Source: Acheta domesticus (taxonomy: Eukaryota > Arthropoda > Insecta > Orthoptera > Gryllidae). From it: DNA of 64,000 bases. Positions 10,874-21,394 of the stretch are shown here, in pieces. The translations under genes and the position numbers were made by a program. The stretch lies in assembly GCA_031308135.1 (NCBI GenBank), contig JAHLJT010009436.1, forward strand, positions 117,931,272 through 117,995,271, given 5' to 3'. The notes beneath the pieces are model-generated. The model had not been told where the DNA came from. It saw only the letters and a program-made list of their open reading frames with translations, and searched no databases. Within the stretch, counting starts at the first letter, position 1. Each line of letters starts with the position of its first letter.

Positions 10874-11277
10874 GATGAAATGGAAGCGGTGAAAGGAGCT
10901 GGCAATCAAGGTCGAGGAAAAGATATAGCCACAATTGTAAAAGCTGAAGCAGAAGCGGAAGCAGTAGCACAGGCACAAGCTCAAGCACAAGAACAAGCAA
11001 TAGCAGAGGAAATGCAAACTACTCAGAATGTTGCAGCAACTCTCGAAGAAAGTGCAGGGAAAGTGGAAGAAAAGGAGGAGCCTATCTCTGAAGAAATGGA
11101 GAAAGAAGAATTGCCACCTGTTGTTCCCAAACATGATATTAAGGATGAAGAGGAGGAGGAGGATGAATTCTGCCCCTTTAAAAAGTTTCAAATTAGAAAG
11201 AAACATCGGCGTCTCAATAGTCTTGATATCAGTAGTGAGGATGATGCTGAATCAGACGAAGACTTCAAGGGAACTAG
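10874..11277 (+). CDS. RSF1: RSF1-like exon 1 of window
   Basis: Acceptor TTTCAG at 10868-10873, donor GGTAAA after 11277. It opens in phase 0 (DEMEAVKGAGNQGRGKD) and ends with two bases of a Ser codon. It contains an Ala/Gln/Glu repeat run (AEAEAEAVAQAQAQAQEQA) likely to form a helix, then an acidic EEEEED block and the basic stretch KFQIRKKHRR. The Met at 10862 lies in the intron, so it is not the start. Confidence 0.75.
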
Positions 11278-14200
11278 GTAAAATCTATTAGGAAATTAGA
11301 AGAGTTTTGAAAGTTTTGAGAAATTGTTTTAAAATATTTTGATTGTTTTTCAGTTCAGAGGATGATGAAGATGAATATGAAGGATCCGAAGGAGAGAGTG
11401 AAGATTCAGAGTTCAGAGGTCGTCGTGGCAAAGGTTCCCGCCGACGTGTTTCTGGTCCTGTTCGAAGATCCAGTCGAGCTCGGATCACACGTTTTGATAA
11501 AGAATTTAGTGAGTTAAATTTAATGTATCTTAAAATCTATTTTATGTTTATTTTTATTACTTATCGCTGTATTATAATTTCCAGTAAATGATGACAGTGA
11601 AGATAGCGAACCACCTAAGAAAAAGTCTCGGAAATTATGGCAAGATTCGGACAGTGAAGATAGTGATGCATCATGGAGACGTTCAAAGCGATCCAAGAAA
11701 CAGGTTACTACTTTTAAAACCATTAAAACGAAAAGCAAAAAGAAAAGAAAAAGAGAAGCAAACGTGATGGGGATTCAGATTTAGAGGTGTATCGAGCTAA
11801 AAAACCGAAGGTAAGTATTAAAAATTCCATATTGTTTTCTATCTCTATATTTGAAAAATCAATTTAAAATTAAAAGTAAAACTATTATTGTGTGTACAGA
11901 TAAAATATGGAGGATTAGAAGAAGATGAGATATCCCCCACTCGAAGGACTCGTGGGCGGAAAATTAATTATCAGGAACTTGCAGCATCAGACTCGGAAGA
12001 GGTTTGCATTTTGATCATTGTATTTAATGTTTGGAACTTCACTCTGTATTGTATTTAACTTACTGCATTCGCATAGGAAACCTGGGGAAGAGTACGGAAA
12101 CTAGAAAGTGAGGATGAGTACGTTGCTAATGAAGAAGAAGAGGAGGAGGAGGAAGATGAAGTGTTGCCTGAGCAAGAAAAGGACTCGGAAAATGAATCAG
12201 GTATTTTTCAGTCAACATCCATGAATATTGAACTTTTGTGTTGCTTTCTATGGTATTTGTGCAATCTATTGTGCATGGAATTACCTATCAAAGTGTGCAC
12301 TTGATACTTCTTGTTTAGTTGCACAGGTTGTACAGCCTCAATCTATTTGGATTTTTGAATCTCCTGTTGAGTGGTCATAGTTATTTTGGTTTTAATAACT
12401 TTTTTTTCTTTTCTTTGTTTTCCTTTTCTTCTTTCTTTCTTTCTTTTTTCCTTTGATTAGATAAATGATTCTCAAGGATTCTATTTCTATATTAGTTTTA
12501 CTAGATTGAAAATACTTATCACTATGCAGTATGCATTTGTTTGAAGGCAAATTTTCTTTAAGTGTTTTCATACTCACACACATATAAATGAAGTATTACC
12601 GTATTTGCTGGTGTATAAGCCGCACTAACGATTTTTGTCACAGTAATTTGAAAAACAAAATCTTGTATATAAGCGGCACCAAATAATTCAACGTTGTTCA
12701 GTTAATTTTATAATAAAAATATGTATTTGTTTTGTAAAAAGAAGGTAAATACTTAATGTGAAATTGGAGGGACGAAATGCCATGTCAAATTTGATAGGCT
12801 GTTTCTGCGCATCCATCAGAGTGCAACACTTTGTTACTTCCACTGCTGAGAACAACTGAGGTAACATGACGATACAATACCATGTGGCTTCCGAAGCAGC
12901 AAAAAGTTTTAAAATGTGTGGCACTTCTAATTGTAGATGGACAGGAGCATGGACTGTGTGTTATGAATGCCAGCGATTGTGAAAGTTTCAATGAATCAGA
13001 GGGGGATGAGTGAGTCTGATAGTGATGGAGATTAAATTCAACATCAGTTTGTATACTGGATGCATTTGTGTTAAATAATTGTTTGTTTTCGGCATAAGAT
13101 TTTGTTTTTCTTACAGTAATTTTTTTTCTCTTTTTTGAAGAAAAATCTCGTGTGTAAGCCACACCCCCCATTTCACATGTTAATTTTTGGGAAAGAAAGT
13201 GTGGCTTATACACAAGCAAATACGGTATTTAACTCTACGCAACGACTGCAAATCTTGCCCACAAGTTGTAAAAATCTTCAGCGTGGAATGTTCAGAGAAA
13301 TGGTTTTTAATTATTTTGTTTTTTGTATTGTAGTTATAACAATTGAATTACTAGCTTACAGATCTTTACAAATAGACCAAATTTCTTTAAATGTGTGCAT
13401 GTGCTATGTTTCTCTTGAATATCAGAAAAATACTTGGATACTTTGATTAACAAATAAATGTTAACAATTTTTACTTCTACTCCAATTGATACCTGCTATG
13501 TAATCTGGAGAAATTAATCTAATGCTATAGTGAAAACAGCTGAATTTTCAAAAGAAAAACTTGTTTTATGGGTCCCCTAATATTGAAAACATTATGTTTT
13601 TTGCTTCTAAGCATAGTAAATTACTTCTAACATGTGTTGTTGTTGGACCCCATGTTTTGTGGGACCTTGATACTCCATTCAATTCTCAATTCAGTCATGC
13701 CTTTATTTAACATGGCGAGACTCAGGCCTTGAGACCTGCTCTTCCGTCTGATCATGCAATTTTCGCTACACTCCTTTCCCCACCTAGCAGAGAAAGAAGG
13801 TATTACTCAGGAGATTTGAATTTAGCTCAGAGGCTTCTTTTAGGCTAGAGGATCTTTTACATGTTGTAAATTTACTACATGGGACAGCCGGCGCTACTTC
13901 CCCTCTGAAGGAAGGTGTAAGAAGGATTTTTTCGCTCTTAAAAATCCATAGCAATTGTGTTTGAAGTGGCGAACATGGGTATAACAGCCCAATACACTGA
14001 CTGTTACACCATGGAAACCACAATCCTCCCATACAAATACACAATAGGTACTCTGGTACACAATACACAGATAACACAACCAACAATATTGGTGGTTTTT
14101 GGCTGTTTATTATTTATTTACTTATTCTCACTTTATTTACTTATAAACAGGAATCTTCCAACAATACGTAATATAAAACTTCTGTAACTATTATTTACAA

Positions 14201-17200
14201 TAATTTATTATATTGAAATTACAAGGTATTTCAAACTCATCTTACACTTCATGAAAAATCATTTTATAATGTAATTCTTTTAACAATTTATGGCAGTGTA
14301 CATACCTGTATTTAATTAGTGTAACGTATGCAGGCACACATGGCACTTTGTGCCACACAGCAAAATTAACTGTGTACAATTTTCTGAAGCCTGAAAGGGA
14401 CAAGGAAAATATTATTAAAGTACACAAGGTATATACAAAAAAACTTTTAATTGTAAGGAAATATTGAATATTTTTGTGAATAGAATAATGCACAGGTATA
14501 AGAGCAAGTGTATCAAAATATCGTGTGAAGAATAGAAAAGATGTAATTGAAATGTTTCAAATAATACAATTTAAATATTTATTGTGTTTTCCAAAATCTT
14601 GTCAATCCTTCATTCAGTTTGCTTGTATTTTTCTCTTTTTTTGGAGCATTTTACATAAGTGAGCTGGTGGCAGCTTTGAAATTTGCATCCAAAACTGGAG
14701 CACAAAGTGCGATTGTTCTAATGTTTTTATGTAGGTCACATTCTCGGAATGCGCCCCTTCTCTCATCTACTGTTCCTGCATTTTCTTGAAATACATTACA
14801 TTGCCTTCCAAAACATTTGGATGTATGTGCTCAAATGGATTGCCAAATTCATAAGAAATTTACATCTGGAGCTTTTTGCTCAAGGTTTATTTGCTGTGAA
14901 AATCACTTGTGAATTTGTTGTCACAAAACCAATCATTCTAAAAGTAGGTAAACATGCTATCTTCTGGTTTTTCATGTTTCCATAGAACAAGATGCACCCT
15001 TTTGGTCCACATCACCTCTCTTTGTTCCATTGCAGTTGAGAATAATTGTTGGCTTGCTTCTTTTATCATCAGTTTTCCCATTGTCACACTTTCTTGACAA
15101 CTAAATAGAGATATTTTTGTTTTGATTCGAGCCACTTTTGTTTTGTTGGCATGAAATTCCATTCGTGTTTTTCTTTAATTATTTGTCACTGTTCTCAAGA
15201 ATGTGATTCCATTGTTCATTAGGAGGAACTACTGTAATAGGTATCAGTTGTGAAGTTACTTTCTGAGGCTGATAATTTTGGAGTCACTGCTAGGTTCATC
15301 TTTCAATAATTTTATTTCCCCCATCGGATTCACTTGAAAAATCAACTGTTTTATCAGAAGATTGTTCGAGAAGAGTAGGAATTTCATCCAAATTGCATAT
15401 TATTGCAATTGCATCACAAAGTAATTTTTACGTTGTAGTAAAGACAAAAACGCCAAGGCTGGAAAAGTTGTGAAAGAAAACCTGAAGGAATAAATTTACA
15501 CAAAAAAAGGCAACAAGATAACCCTAACAATTACCATGGTATCTCTGTCCTTTCAGCTACTTTCAAAATTCTATCTAAAGACCTCAGTAGCGTAGAATTG
15601 CAGCTCAATAGCATAGATCCCCAACTTGACGAATATCAAGGTGGATTCCGGAAAGGGAGATCATATGCAGAACAGATTATTAATCTGAAAAACTATGTAA
15701 TACTTCCACAGTACATAAACCAAAAAGTTTGTCATCACGTTTGTGGACTTTAAAAAGGCATATGACAGCATAGATCGAGAATCTCTCTTCAGGACACTGG
15801 CAGAATTTGAACTAGATAAAAAAACAACAACCAACATCTTAAGGGAAACTTACAGATACCATATCTGAAGTCAAATTTATGAGAGAACAAAGCAAAGGAT
15901 TTAAAATACAAAGGCAAGGAGACGGTCTTTTTCCTTTCCTTTTCAACTGCGCCTTGGTTAAAGTTGTTCGAGAGTGGAAGAAAGCAGGGGCTCCAACAAA
16001 TTGACTGAGACCAAAATTCAAAGGGTCGAATTTGGATTGTTTAGCCTTAGCAGATGATGTGGCACTAATTGCAAAAGATATTCCGTTCGAGCATCAAGGT
16101 GCGCTAAGTGTTGGTGTTGCAGAACTTTTATCACAATTCTTTTTGTAGTGCGAATATAAGAGCCGGTGGATGCATAAGTAATCACGTTAACGCCTTGGAT
16201 ACGGGTCATTGTAGGTGAAGCTTTCCTTTCTGTCTGTCGCTGATAATTCTGACGTAGAAAAGTCCTTTCCCAGCATAACCTATACTTATGAACCGAGCAG
16301 TGCCTAGCGGTGCCGGCGGATTTTCCACGCTTCGCCAGATGGCGATACATGATTAAAGAGGGAAATTTGAACTTGAATCTATTCAGATTCAGTATTGTGG
16401 GAGGAAAAAAATACAACAAAAAAACAGTAAATAAAATTGTCATCTGTCCAAATTGCAATTGTTACCACGAGAGCTGTGAAGGGTAAGCTAATGTTAACTC
16501 AAAAGAAAGCTTCAATTGCCGTCAAGTTGACCAAGGTGATATATCAACTACTGTTGACCTCCCTTCAGACCTCGAGGCTGGCACACTCTACTTCACGACT
16601 TCGTTCTAGCCTTGCAAAATTCAGTAAGTCTAGGATAAAAACGATAGAATCCAGGGTCTTCAAAATCCAATCGTGTGGTACACTATCAAAGGCCTTTTGG
16701 TAGTCAATCCAAGACATGCTCAAATTACGTTTTCATTTCTTTACATCATTCAAGATTACTTTATTCAGTAGTAAGATTTCCTTGCAGCTATAAGAACCTT
16801 TACGATATCCTTTTTACTTTTTGTTCTATTGGCAACTGATGGTTCTTCTTAAGGTAACTGTACCTTTGTCAGCTATGGCTTTACTTTTTTAACTTTGTAT
16901 AGTACTGACAGACAAGTGATTGGCCTGTAGTTCTTCGCTAAAGAGCTGTCTCCCGCTTTGGGTAGCAAATACGTGATGCCGCGTGTGAGCCATTCCGGGA
17001 GTTCCTTTGGGTTTTCTAAAATTTTATTAACAGCCTTTGCTAGATGAGAATGTATTGCTGTTAATTTCTTAACCCAATAAATCTGTATCTTATCAATCCC
17101 GGGGGATTTCCAATTACCAATGTTCTTAATAGCTTGGAAGAGGTCGTCTTCCGATAATTCGTGAAGATCTTCCACTGTTTCCACAAGTTCATCGGCAGCA

Positions 17201-20200
17201 TCAACTTCAGAAGGAATCCAAGATGCATCTTTGTTGTAGGATCTGCTCTCCTACCAGATTCCTGCCCAAAATGCTTCGATGTCATCTTTTGAAGGAGTGC
17301 CAGCAATGCCATTGCCAGTCGGTTTTTGAATCAGCATTGCCATTCGGTTTTCGAGTCAGATTGTGATAGAATCTCTTCGTGTCTGTTTCAAACAACCGAT
17401 TCTATACACGGAAATCTATTCTGTGTTTTTAACGTCTTAATTCGTTGAGCCCATGCTTGAATTTTCTAACCTTACAGTAGAATGCAGAAGTGGCTTTGGG
17501 GTTTGCTGGACCCCAGTATTATATTTACGTGTGTTTTTTTCAAGGTTGCAATTTTGGATTTTGTTTGTTTTTTTAAGACTTTTTCAAGAAAAAATGGCAT
17601 CAAACAGAGATAATTCATTCCTAATACGAGATTTACTGGATGAGAACGTCAACGAAGAAACAGCGCAGAGCTTATTTGATGATGACTAGGATTTGGATCC
17701 TGATTTTGGGTTTTGAAGACAATTTTTAATGTTTTAATTTACTTTTTACATAAATGTTATTTTTAAGTGTGTAAATTAAAAATAGTAAATTGATTCGTTT
17801 TAAATTTTTCAGTCCAAATTTACTGCTATCAAATCTCCATTGAAGTATCAATTAGTTGTTTTATTTCTAAATAACGTCTCAGTTACCAAGGTATTATAAG
17901 AAAAACTGTTTACATATTCAAGATAATGATAATACTGGATTACAATACTTTTTATGCCTTTTAATGTGTCATTTTTATGAATGGTGCTCATATCTTAATA
18001 AAATAACATTAATTTCCCTCAAAACAGTGTTAGCTCAACTGAAAGGCCTTAAAAGAATAGTTAAAAAAATATTTACAGAACTTTTGAAAACCTTCAGGTA
18101 AATATATAAGTAATTTAAAATTGGGGTCTGACAGACCCCACCATTATATTTACGTACAATGAAATAAGTGTTATATTTAAGGGTTAAGACTGGAATGATT
18201 GCCCATTATTTATTACCCCCTGGGTGTACTCTGGCTTCTTTTCTGTTCATGATTTTTATCAAAGATAATTTTGTGGAATGTAGCTTATCTGCTCTTTGTA
18301 GATGATTTGAAAATGTATAAAAACCCGGTTACAATGGATTTGCAGAATGCACTGAATTCCTTCACTGCTTGCAATGATAATGATCTGGCTTTAAATGTGG
18401 AACAGGTTTTGATTGGTAGTCACTGATTATGCTACAAATTCTATGGTGTGGTGGAGAGGGGGTTGTCTTTGACTCCAGAATGTCCTTTGAAGATCATATA
18501 AAGCTAATTACTTATAGAGCAAATAAACTGTGGGGATTGGTTAGGTGTCATTATCTGTAATCACTGAGTGCCTTGAGATCACTGTACTTGACACTATAAG
18601 GCTGATCTGAGGATGTAGTATTCATCTGCAGTTTTGTCACCATTGTTTTGCCATACATGTTAATTGATCGGAAACTGTTCAGCACAAGTTCAGGATTGAT
18701 GCATTTACTATGGGTCTTGCAGACCCCTTCATCAACCATGAACATGAAGATATATCAGTGTGTTTGCATCTTTCTGATTTTGTAGTTTCCCTGAAGAAAT
18801 TACCCTAGGGCAGGGCTGTCCAACTTAGAAGGGCTTACGGGCCACATATCAAATTCTAGTTAAGCCGCAGGCCGCACCATCATTTAAGATGGTTTTTACC
18901 CTAACTACTGAGATAATACTGAAACAAATATATTAGATACGATTGTTATTCAACATATTTAATGACTAATGTACACACGAGATAATTAATATATTAAATA
19001 AAAGTAAGATGAATTGTTATATTGTATTGTATTTGGTTAGTATAATAAAATTTTTGAAAGAAGTCAGGGGCCTCATGCGACCCGTCAGTTGGAAAGCCCT
19101 GCCCTAGGGTAACGTTAAATGCCCATTTTTGCTAGAACTGTTGGACTTTGAGTGTTGTCATTCTAGTCAAGATAATCTTAACTAATTCTGTGTCATTGGT
19201 ACAAGTGTTTATATTCAGTAAACACTCGATCTAGTGGAATATGCAGAGCTGCTAATGCTGCTGAATTGGATTTAATTGAGAATATAGTTGCAGTGTTTCT
19301 GAGAAGTGTCAAGAGGCTTGCGCAGATACGCGTAATACGTAATTTTTCTTTGTATAATTTTTAATTTTGTTTAAATTTGTGAAATGGTTTAAATTACTTT
19401 TTCACTGTTTTTACATTTGTTTTGTATAGAAACGGACAAATTGTCCATAAATTAGAAACAAATCATTTTTATCTTCCTTTTTTTTTGTTTCAGGTGAGCT
19501 CACAGAGATGAAAAAAGTTAATAGAACAAAACAAGATAAGAAAATAAAACCCAAGAGAGCTGTGAAAAGTAGTCCAGAGAAATTTGTTAGGAAAGGAAAG
19601 AGAGGGCCAAAAACTAATAAGAAAGCTATTATTGACAGTGAAGAAGACATACCACCATGTACTGGTGTACAAGTACCTAGTGAAAATGAAGATCCAACTT
19701 TTGGATTTGCAAGTCACCAAAGTGTTAATACTCAGACTTCAGAAGCAGAATTGCAAAGTTGTTCTGTAGTGAATGTGCCTATTGGGAACTTGCCAAAAGA
19801 GAGGAAGGGCAGAACACGTGGACAAGGAAGGAAACAAGAAGAACAGAAAAAGAAAGGTAAAAGAAAGAAGAAAAATGAAAATGCTTCTTTTGATTTTACC
19901 GAAGGACTGGCTCCTGGATTTCAAACTGAAAAGGGAGATGCTGGTTTACTTGGGAAGCAGCTGGCTGATGTCCAATTGCTTCCAGCCCAGTCAAGAATGG
20001 GAGCCGAAATTTCAGTGAAAGGTGGTGAAACTTTGATGCAAAGACTCACAGCTGCAGGCAGGACAGTTCCCATTTCACTTGGTTCAAATCCAGATCTGCT
20101 TCCTGAGGCTGATCGAGCAATGCTATTACAGAGTGCCAAAGGAGCAGCAGAGACTGATCCATTACGGAGTCTGTTGGCAGCTCCACCTGTAATTTCATCA

Positions 20201-21394
20201 GATGGTGATTTGAAAGTTAGTGAGGATATCCCCCCACCAGCAGGGAAACGGAAAGGTCGTGGTCGAGGAAAAGCTGCTGCTGCAAAAGCAGTAGATGTAA
20301 GCCACTATCCACTTCAAAATTTCCCTCAGTCAGGTTCAGGAATTGGGAATACCAGCAATAGCAGTGTAATAACACGAATGCTTCAATCTCAGCCTGTATC
20401 AGGAGCACCTCAAAGTTTTACTGCAGCTGCAACAGCTATGGGTCACAAATATTTTGGCAGCTCTTCTGGAGAACCTTCATTGATGCCAATGCAAAACGCC
20501 GGACGTGGCACTTCATCAGTGCCACCTTACTCAGGCCCTCCAAAGGGTTTGTCATCACCTTATCGACAACCACCACCTACAGATACCAACAACTCGGGCC
20601 TAGGACCTGCAATGGGCCACTACAGCTCATCCCCTTCCACCAGAGGGTCTGGAATTCGAGGGCCTCCTGGTTTCCAACAAACAGGAGGGATGCGGCTTCG
20701 CAACCCTCCACCAAGTGGCCAGCCACATATGTTTCATACATCACACCATCCAATGGATCCATCACCATCTGGTGGAGGTCCTATTATCATTTCTTCCGCT
20801 GCTGCTCCCCCTCCTCCACCAGCAGGTAGTCCCCACAGTTCTAAACCGGGTACTCCATCTACATCTCAAAATACACCAACACCACCCCCACCCCCACCAT
20901 ATTCTCGACCAGGGTCTCAGTTGCCCCTGGTTCCTCCTACAAGCACAACAATGGCATCAATGATGCAGTTTCCATCACAACCAGGAGATTCTTCACAGCC
21001 ACCAGTTCGTCATCCCCCTCCCCCGTTCCCACCATCTACTTCAGCAAGTCATCTTCAAACTTCACAAGGTACTCCACAATCATCTCCTCCTACTCACCAA
21101 GGTCGCAGCCCAGTTCCAGGTAATTTCTCACCTTATCATCCTCCTCCACCTGCTAATTATCATTATGGTGGTTACCCACCACCACCACCCATGTCAGCAG
21201 CAGATGATGCACTGCCTCCTTCGGCATTCCAAGGTTCCCCATACACAGATCACTACACATCTTCAGATATGACAGCGAATTTGCAAGCATCAGATGGCAG
21301 CAATAGCAAGTCGTATGATGAGGAAGGTGGTGGGGAATTTGGAGGCCTTGTCTCATACTTTTCCAGCCAACGAGAAGATGATCTAGACACATAG
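10874..21394 (+). CDS. RSF1: RSF1-like remodelling and spacing factor, C-terminal half (six exons)
   Basis: RSF1 is the histone-binding subunit that pairs with an ISWI ATPase to space nucleosomes; it acts in the nucleus. The visible exons are 10874-11277, 11354-11508, 11585-11810, 11900-12001, 12077-12200 and 19494-21394, all with GT/AG borders and matching phases apart from one frame problem in exon 3. The encoded part (about 970 residues) has Gln/Ala- and Glu-rich helical sequence, acidic Ser/Glu/Asp blocks mixed with basic KKKSRK and RRTRGRK patches, then a long Pro/Ser/Gly-rich tail ending in EFGGLVSYFSSQREDDLDT. Acidic/basic alternation after the PHD finger fits insect RSF1 proteins; the N-terminal WHIM/PHD region would lie to the left and was not found. 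Naming rests on composition and remembered family features, not on an alignment. It could instead be another acidic chromatin protein. Confidence 0.65.
11354..11508 (+). CDS. RSF1: RSF1-like exon 2 of window
   Basis: Acceptor TTTTTCAG, donor GTGAGT. The phase joins to exon 1 as GT-S-SEDDEDEYEG. It encodes an acidic segment followed by RGRRGKGSRRRVSGPVRRSS and RITRFDKEF, a basic patch that could contact DNA or the nucleosome. Confidence 0.75.
11585..11810 (+). CDS. RSF1: RSF1-like exon 3 of window, with an apparent frame break
   Basis: Acceptor TTTCCAG, donor GTAAGT after 11810. It begins INDDSEDSEPPKKKSRKLW and continues to KTKSKKKRK. From about 11750 the sensible frame (RSKRDGDSDLEVYRAKKPK, then the phase-0 donor) is shifted relative to the entry frame, which would hit a stop at 11780-11782. 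The shift lies in an A-rich run (about 11731-11755). A one-base indel in the allele or an assembly error is the simplest explanation. An intron here would be only about 32 nt. Confidence 0.65.
11900..12001 (+). CDS. RSF1: RSF1-like exon 4 of window
   Basis: Exactly 34 codons between TGTACAG and GTTTGC. Encodes KYGGLEEDEISPTRRTRGRK, INYQELAASDSEE. It begins and ends in phase 0, which fixes the correct frame for the end of exon 3. Confidence 0.75.
12077..12200 (+). CDS. RSF1: RSF1-like exon 5 of window
   Basis: Acceptor GCATAG, donor GTATTT after 12200. Encodes ETWGRVRKLESEDEYVAN followed by a run of eight Glu and more acidic residues. It ends one base into a Gly codon, which the final exon completes. 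Confidence 0.75.
12599..13225. mobile_element. Tc1/pogo-like element with transposase relic, TA-flanked
   Basis: A 627 bp element. The left end is CCGTATTTGCTGGTGTATAA; the right end, reverse-complemented, is CCGTATTTGCTTGTGTATAA. TA is on both sides. Subterminal repeats of the TATAAGCSGCAC string occur inside both ends. On the plus strand at 12901-12930 the codons read KSFKMCGTSN, and about 20 codons later there is a serine/aspartate-rich ending (SESDSDGD, about 13010-13034). This resembles the C-terminus of pogo/jerky-type transposases (FK.CGISNA...). It lies in the last RSF1 intron. Confidence 0.75.
13690..14020 (-). mobile_element. tRNA-headed SINE, family S, copy 1
   Basis: Shares about 330 bases with 59670-60015 in the same orientation, including GCCTTGAGACCTGCTCTTCC and TACTTCCCCTCTGAAGGAAG. 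The tRNA-like head lies at the right, so the element reads on the minus strand. In this copy box B has decayed. No coding capacity. Confidence 0.8.
15480..16090 (+). pseudogene. RTE-like reverse transcriptase fragment
   Basis: Plus-strand pieces in several frames: YQGGFRKGRSYAEQI (about 15627), FVDFKKAYDSIDRESL (motif A, 15738-15785), then a diverged QGDGLFPFLFNCALVKVVREW (motif B), and LALADDVALIAKD (motif C with ADD, about 16040). These are RTE-clade RT signatures. At least two frameshifts and a stop separate the pieces. Both ends are truncated. It lies in the last RSF1 intron. Confidence 0.7.
16091..16577. other. Intron segment, unassigned
   Basis: Moderate GC content with short frames on both strands. 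A minus-strand string (MYRHLAKRGKSAGTARH) looks repeat-derived, but I cannot assign it to a family. Confidence 0.3.
16578..17466 (-). mobile_element. R2-like retrotransposon, copy 4 (internal fragment)
   Basis: Matches copy 1 from about 1480 to 2310. The minus-strand frame at 16873-17184 reads WKSPGIDKIQIYWVKKL, NKILENPKELPEWLTRG and KAGDSSLAKNYRPITCL without the frameshift of copy 1. It lacks both element ends, and its 5' side stops where the piggyBac relic begins. Short insertions near 16825 and 16885 and a small duplication near 17310-17350 mark it as old. Confidence 0.85.
17470..18183 (+). mobile_element. piggyBac-like relic, internally deleted
   Basis: The right end reads TATTTAAGGG followed by TTAA at 18184-18187, the required piggyBac target. 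The left end follows CTAA with CCTTACAG, a decayed counterpart. Both subterminal regions carry a short palindrome of the GGGGT...ACCCC type next to TATTATATTTACGT or ATTATATTTACGT. Length 714 bp. The start of a transposase remains inside. Confidence 0.65.
17594..17686 (+). pseudogene. piggyBac-like transposase N-terminus
   Basis: 31 codons from MASNRDNSFLIRDLLDE to FDDD before a stop, then DLDPDFGF in the same frame. Acidic N-termini of this kind precede the DDD catalytic core in piggyBac transposases, but the core is missing. Confidence 0.5.
18285..18545 (+). pseudogene. CR1/jockey-like RT fragment
   Basis: Pieces read LLFVDDLKMYK (motif C), LQNALNSFTACNDNDLALNVEQ and, after a frameshift, FDSRMSFEDHIKLI followed by ANKLWGLV. 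This is the usual order after the catalytic Asp pair in CR1/jockey-type polymerases. About 260 bases survive. Confidence 0.6.
18811..19101. mobile_element. hAT MITE with 8 bp target duplication
   Basis: 291 bp. The ends are CAGGGCTGTCCAACTT and, reverse-complemented on the right, CAGGGCTTTCCAACTG, typical of hAT elements. The flanks at 18803-18810 and 19102-19109 are both CCCTAGGG, an exact 8 bp duplication. No transposase. Last RSF1 intron, about 400 bp before the final exon. Confidence 0.9.
19494..21394 (+). CDS. RSF1: RSF1-like final exon (Pro/Ser-rich tail and stop)
   Basis: A pyrimidine tract and TTTCAG precede 19494. The first codons, completed from exon 5, read GELTEMKKVNRTKQDKK. Low-complexity order: Lys-rich (KGKRGPKTNKK, and KKKGKRKKKNE near 19850), then GKRKGRGRGKAAAAKA near 20250, a Gly/Ser/Pro region, several Pro runs (PPPPP near 20810, PPPPPP near 20890, PPPP near 21180), and the acidic end SQREDDLDT before TAG at 21392. 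At more than 630 codons it is unusually long for a terminal exon. The tail is likely disordered. An ATG at 19508 is in frame but internal. Confidence 0.8.

Noticed and set aside
10675..10878. Frame with a long Tyr run
   Set aside because: Translation of the ATT/ACT microsatellite that lies before an RSF1 exon.
11704..11735. A 32 nt intron that would restore the RSF1 exon 3 frame
   Set aside because: It has GT and AG ends but is shorter than any usual animal intron; a one-base indel is simpler.
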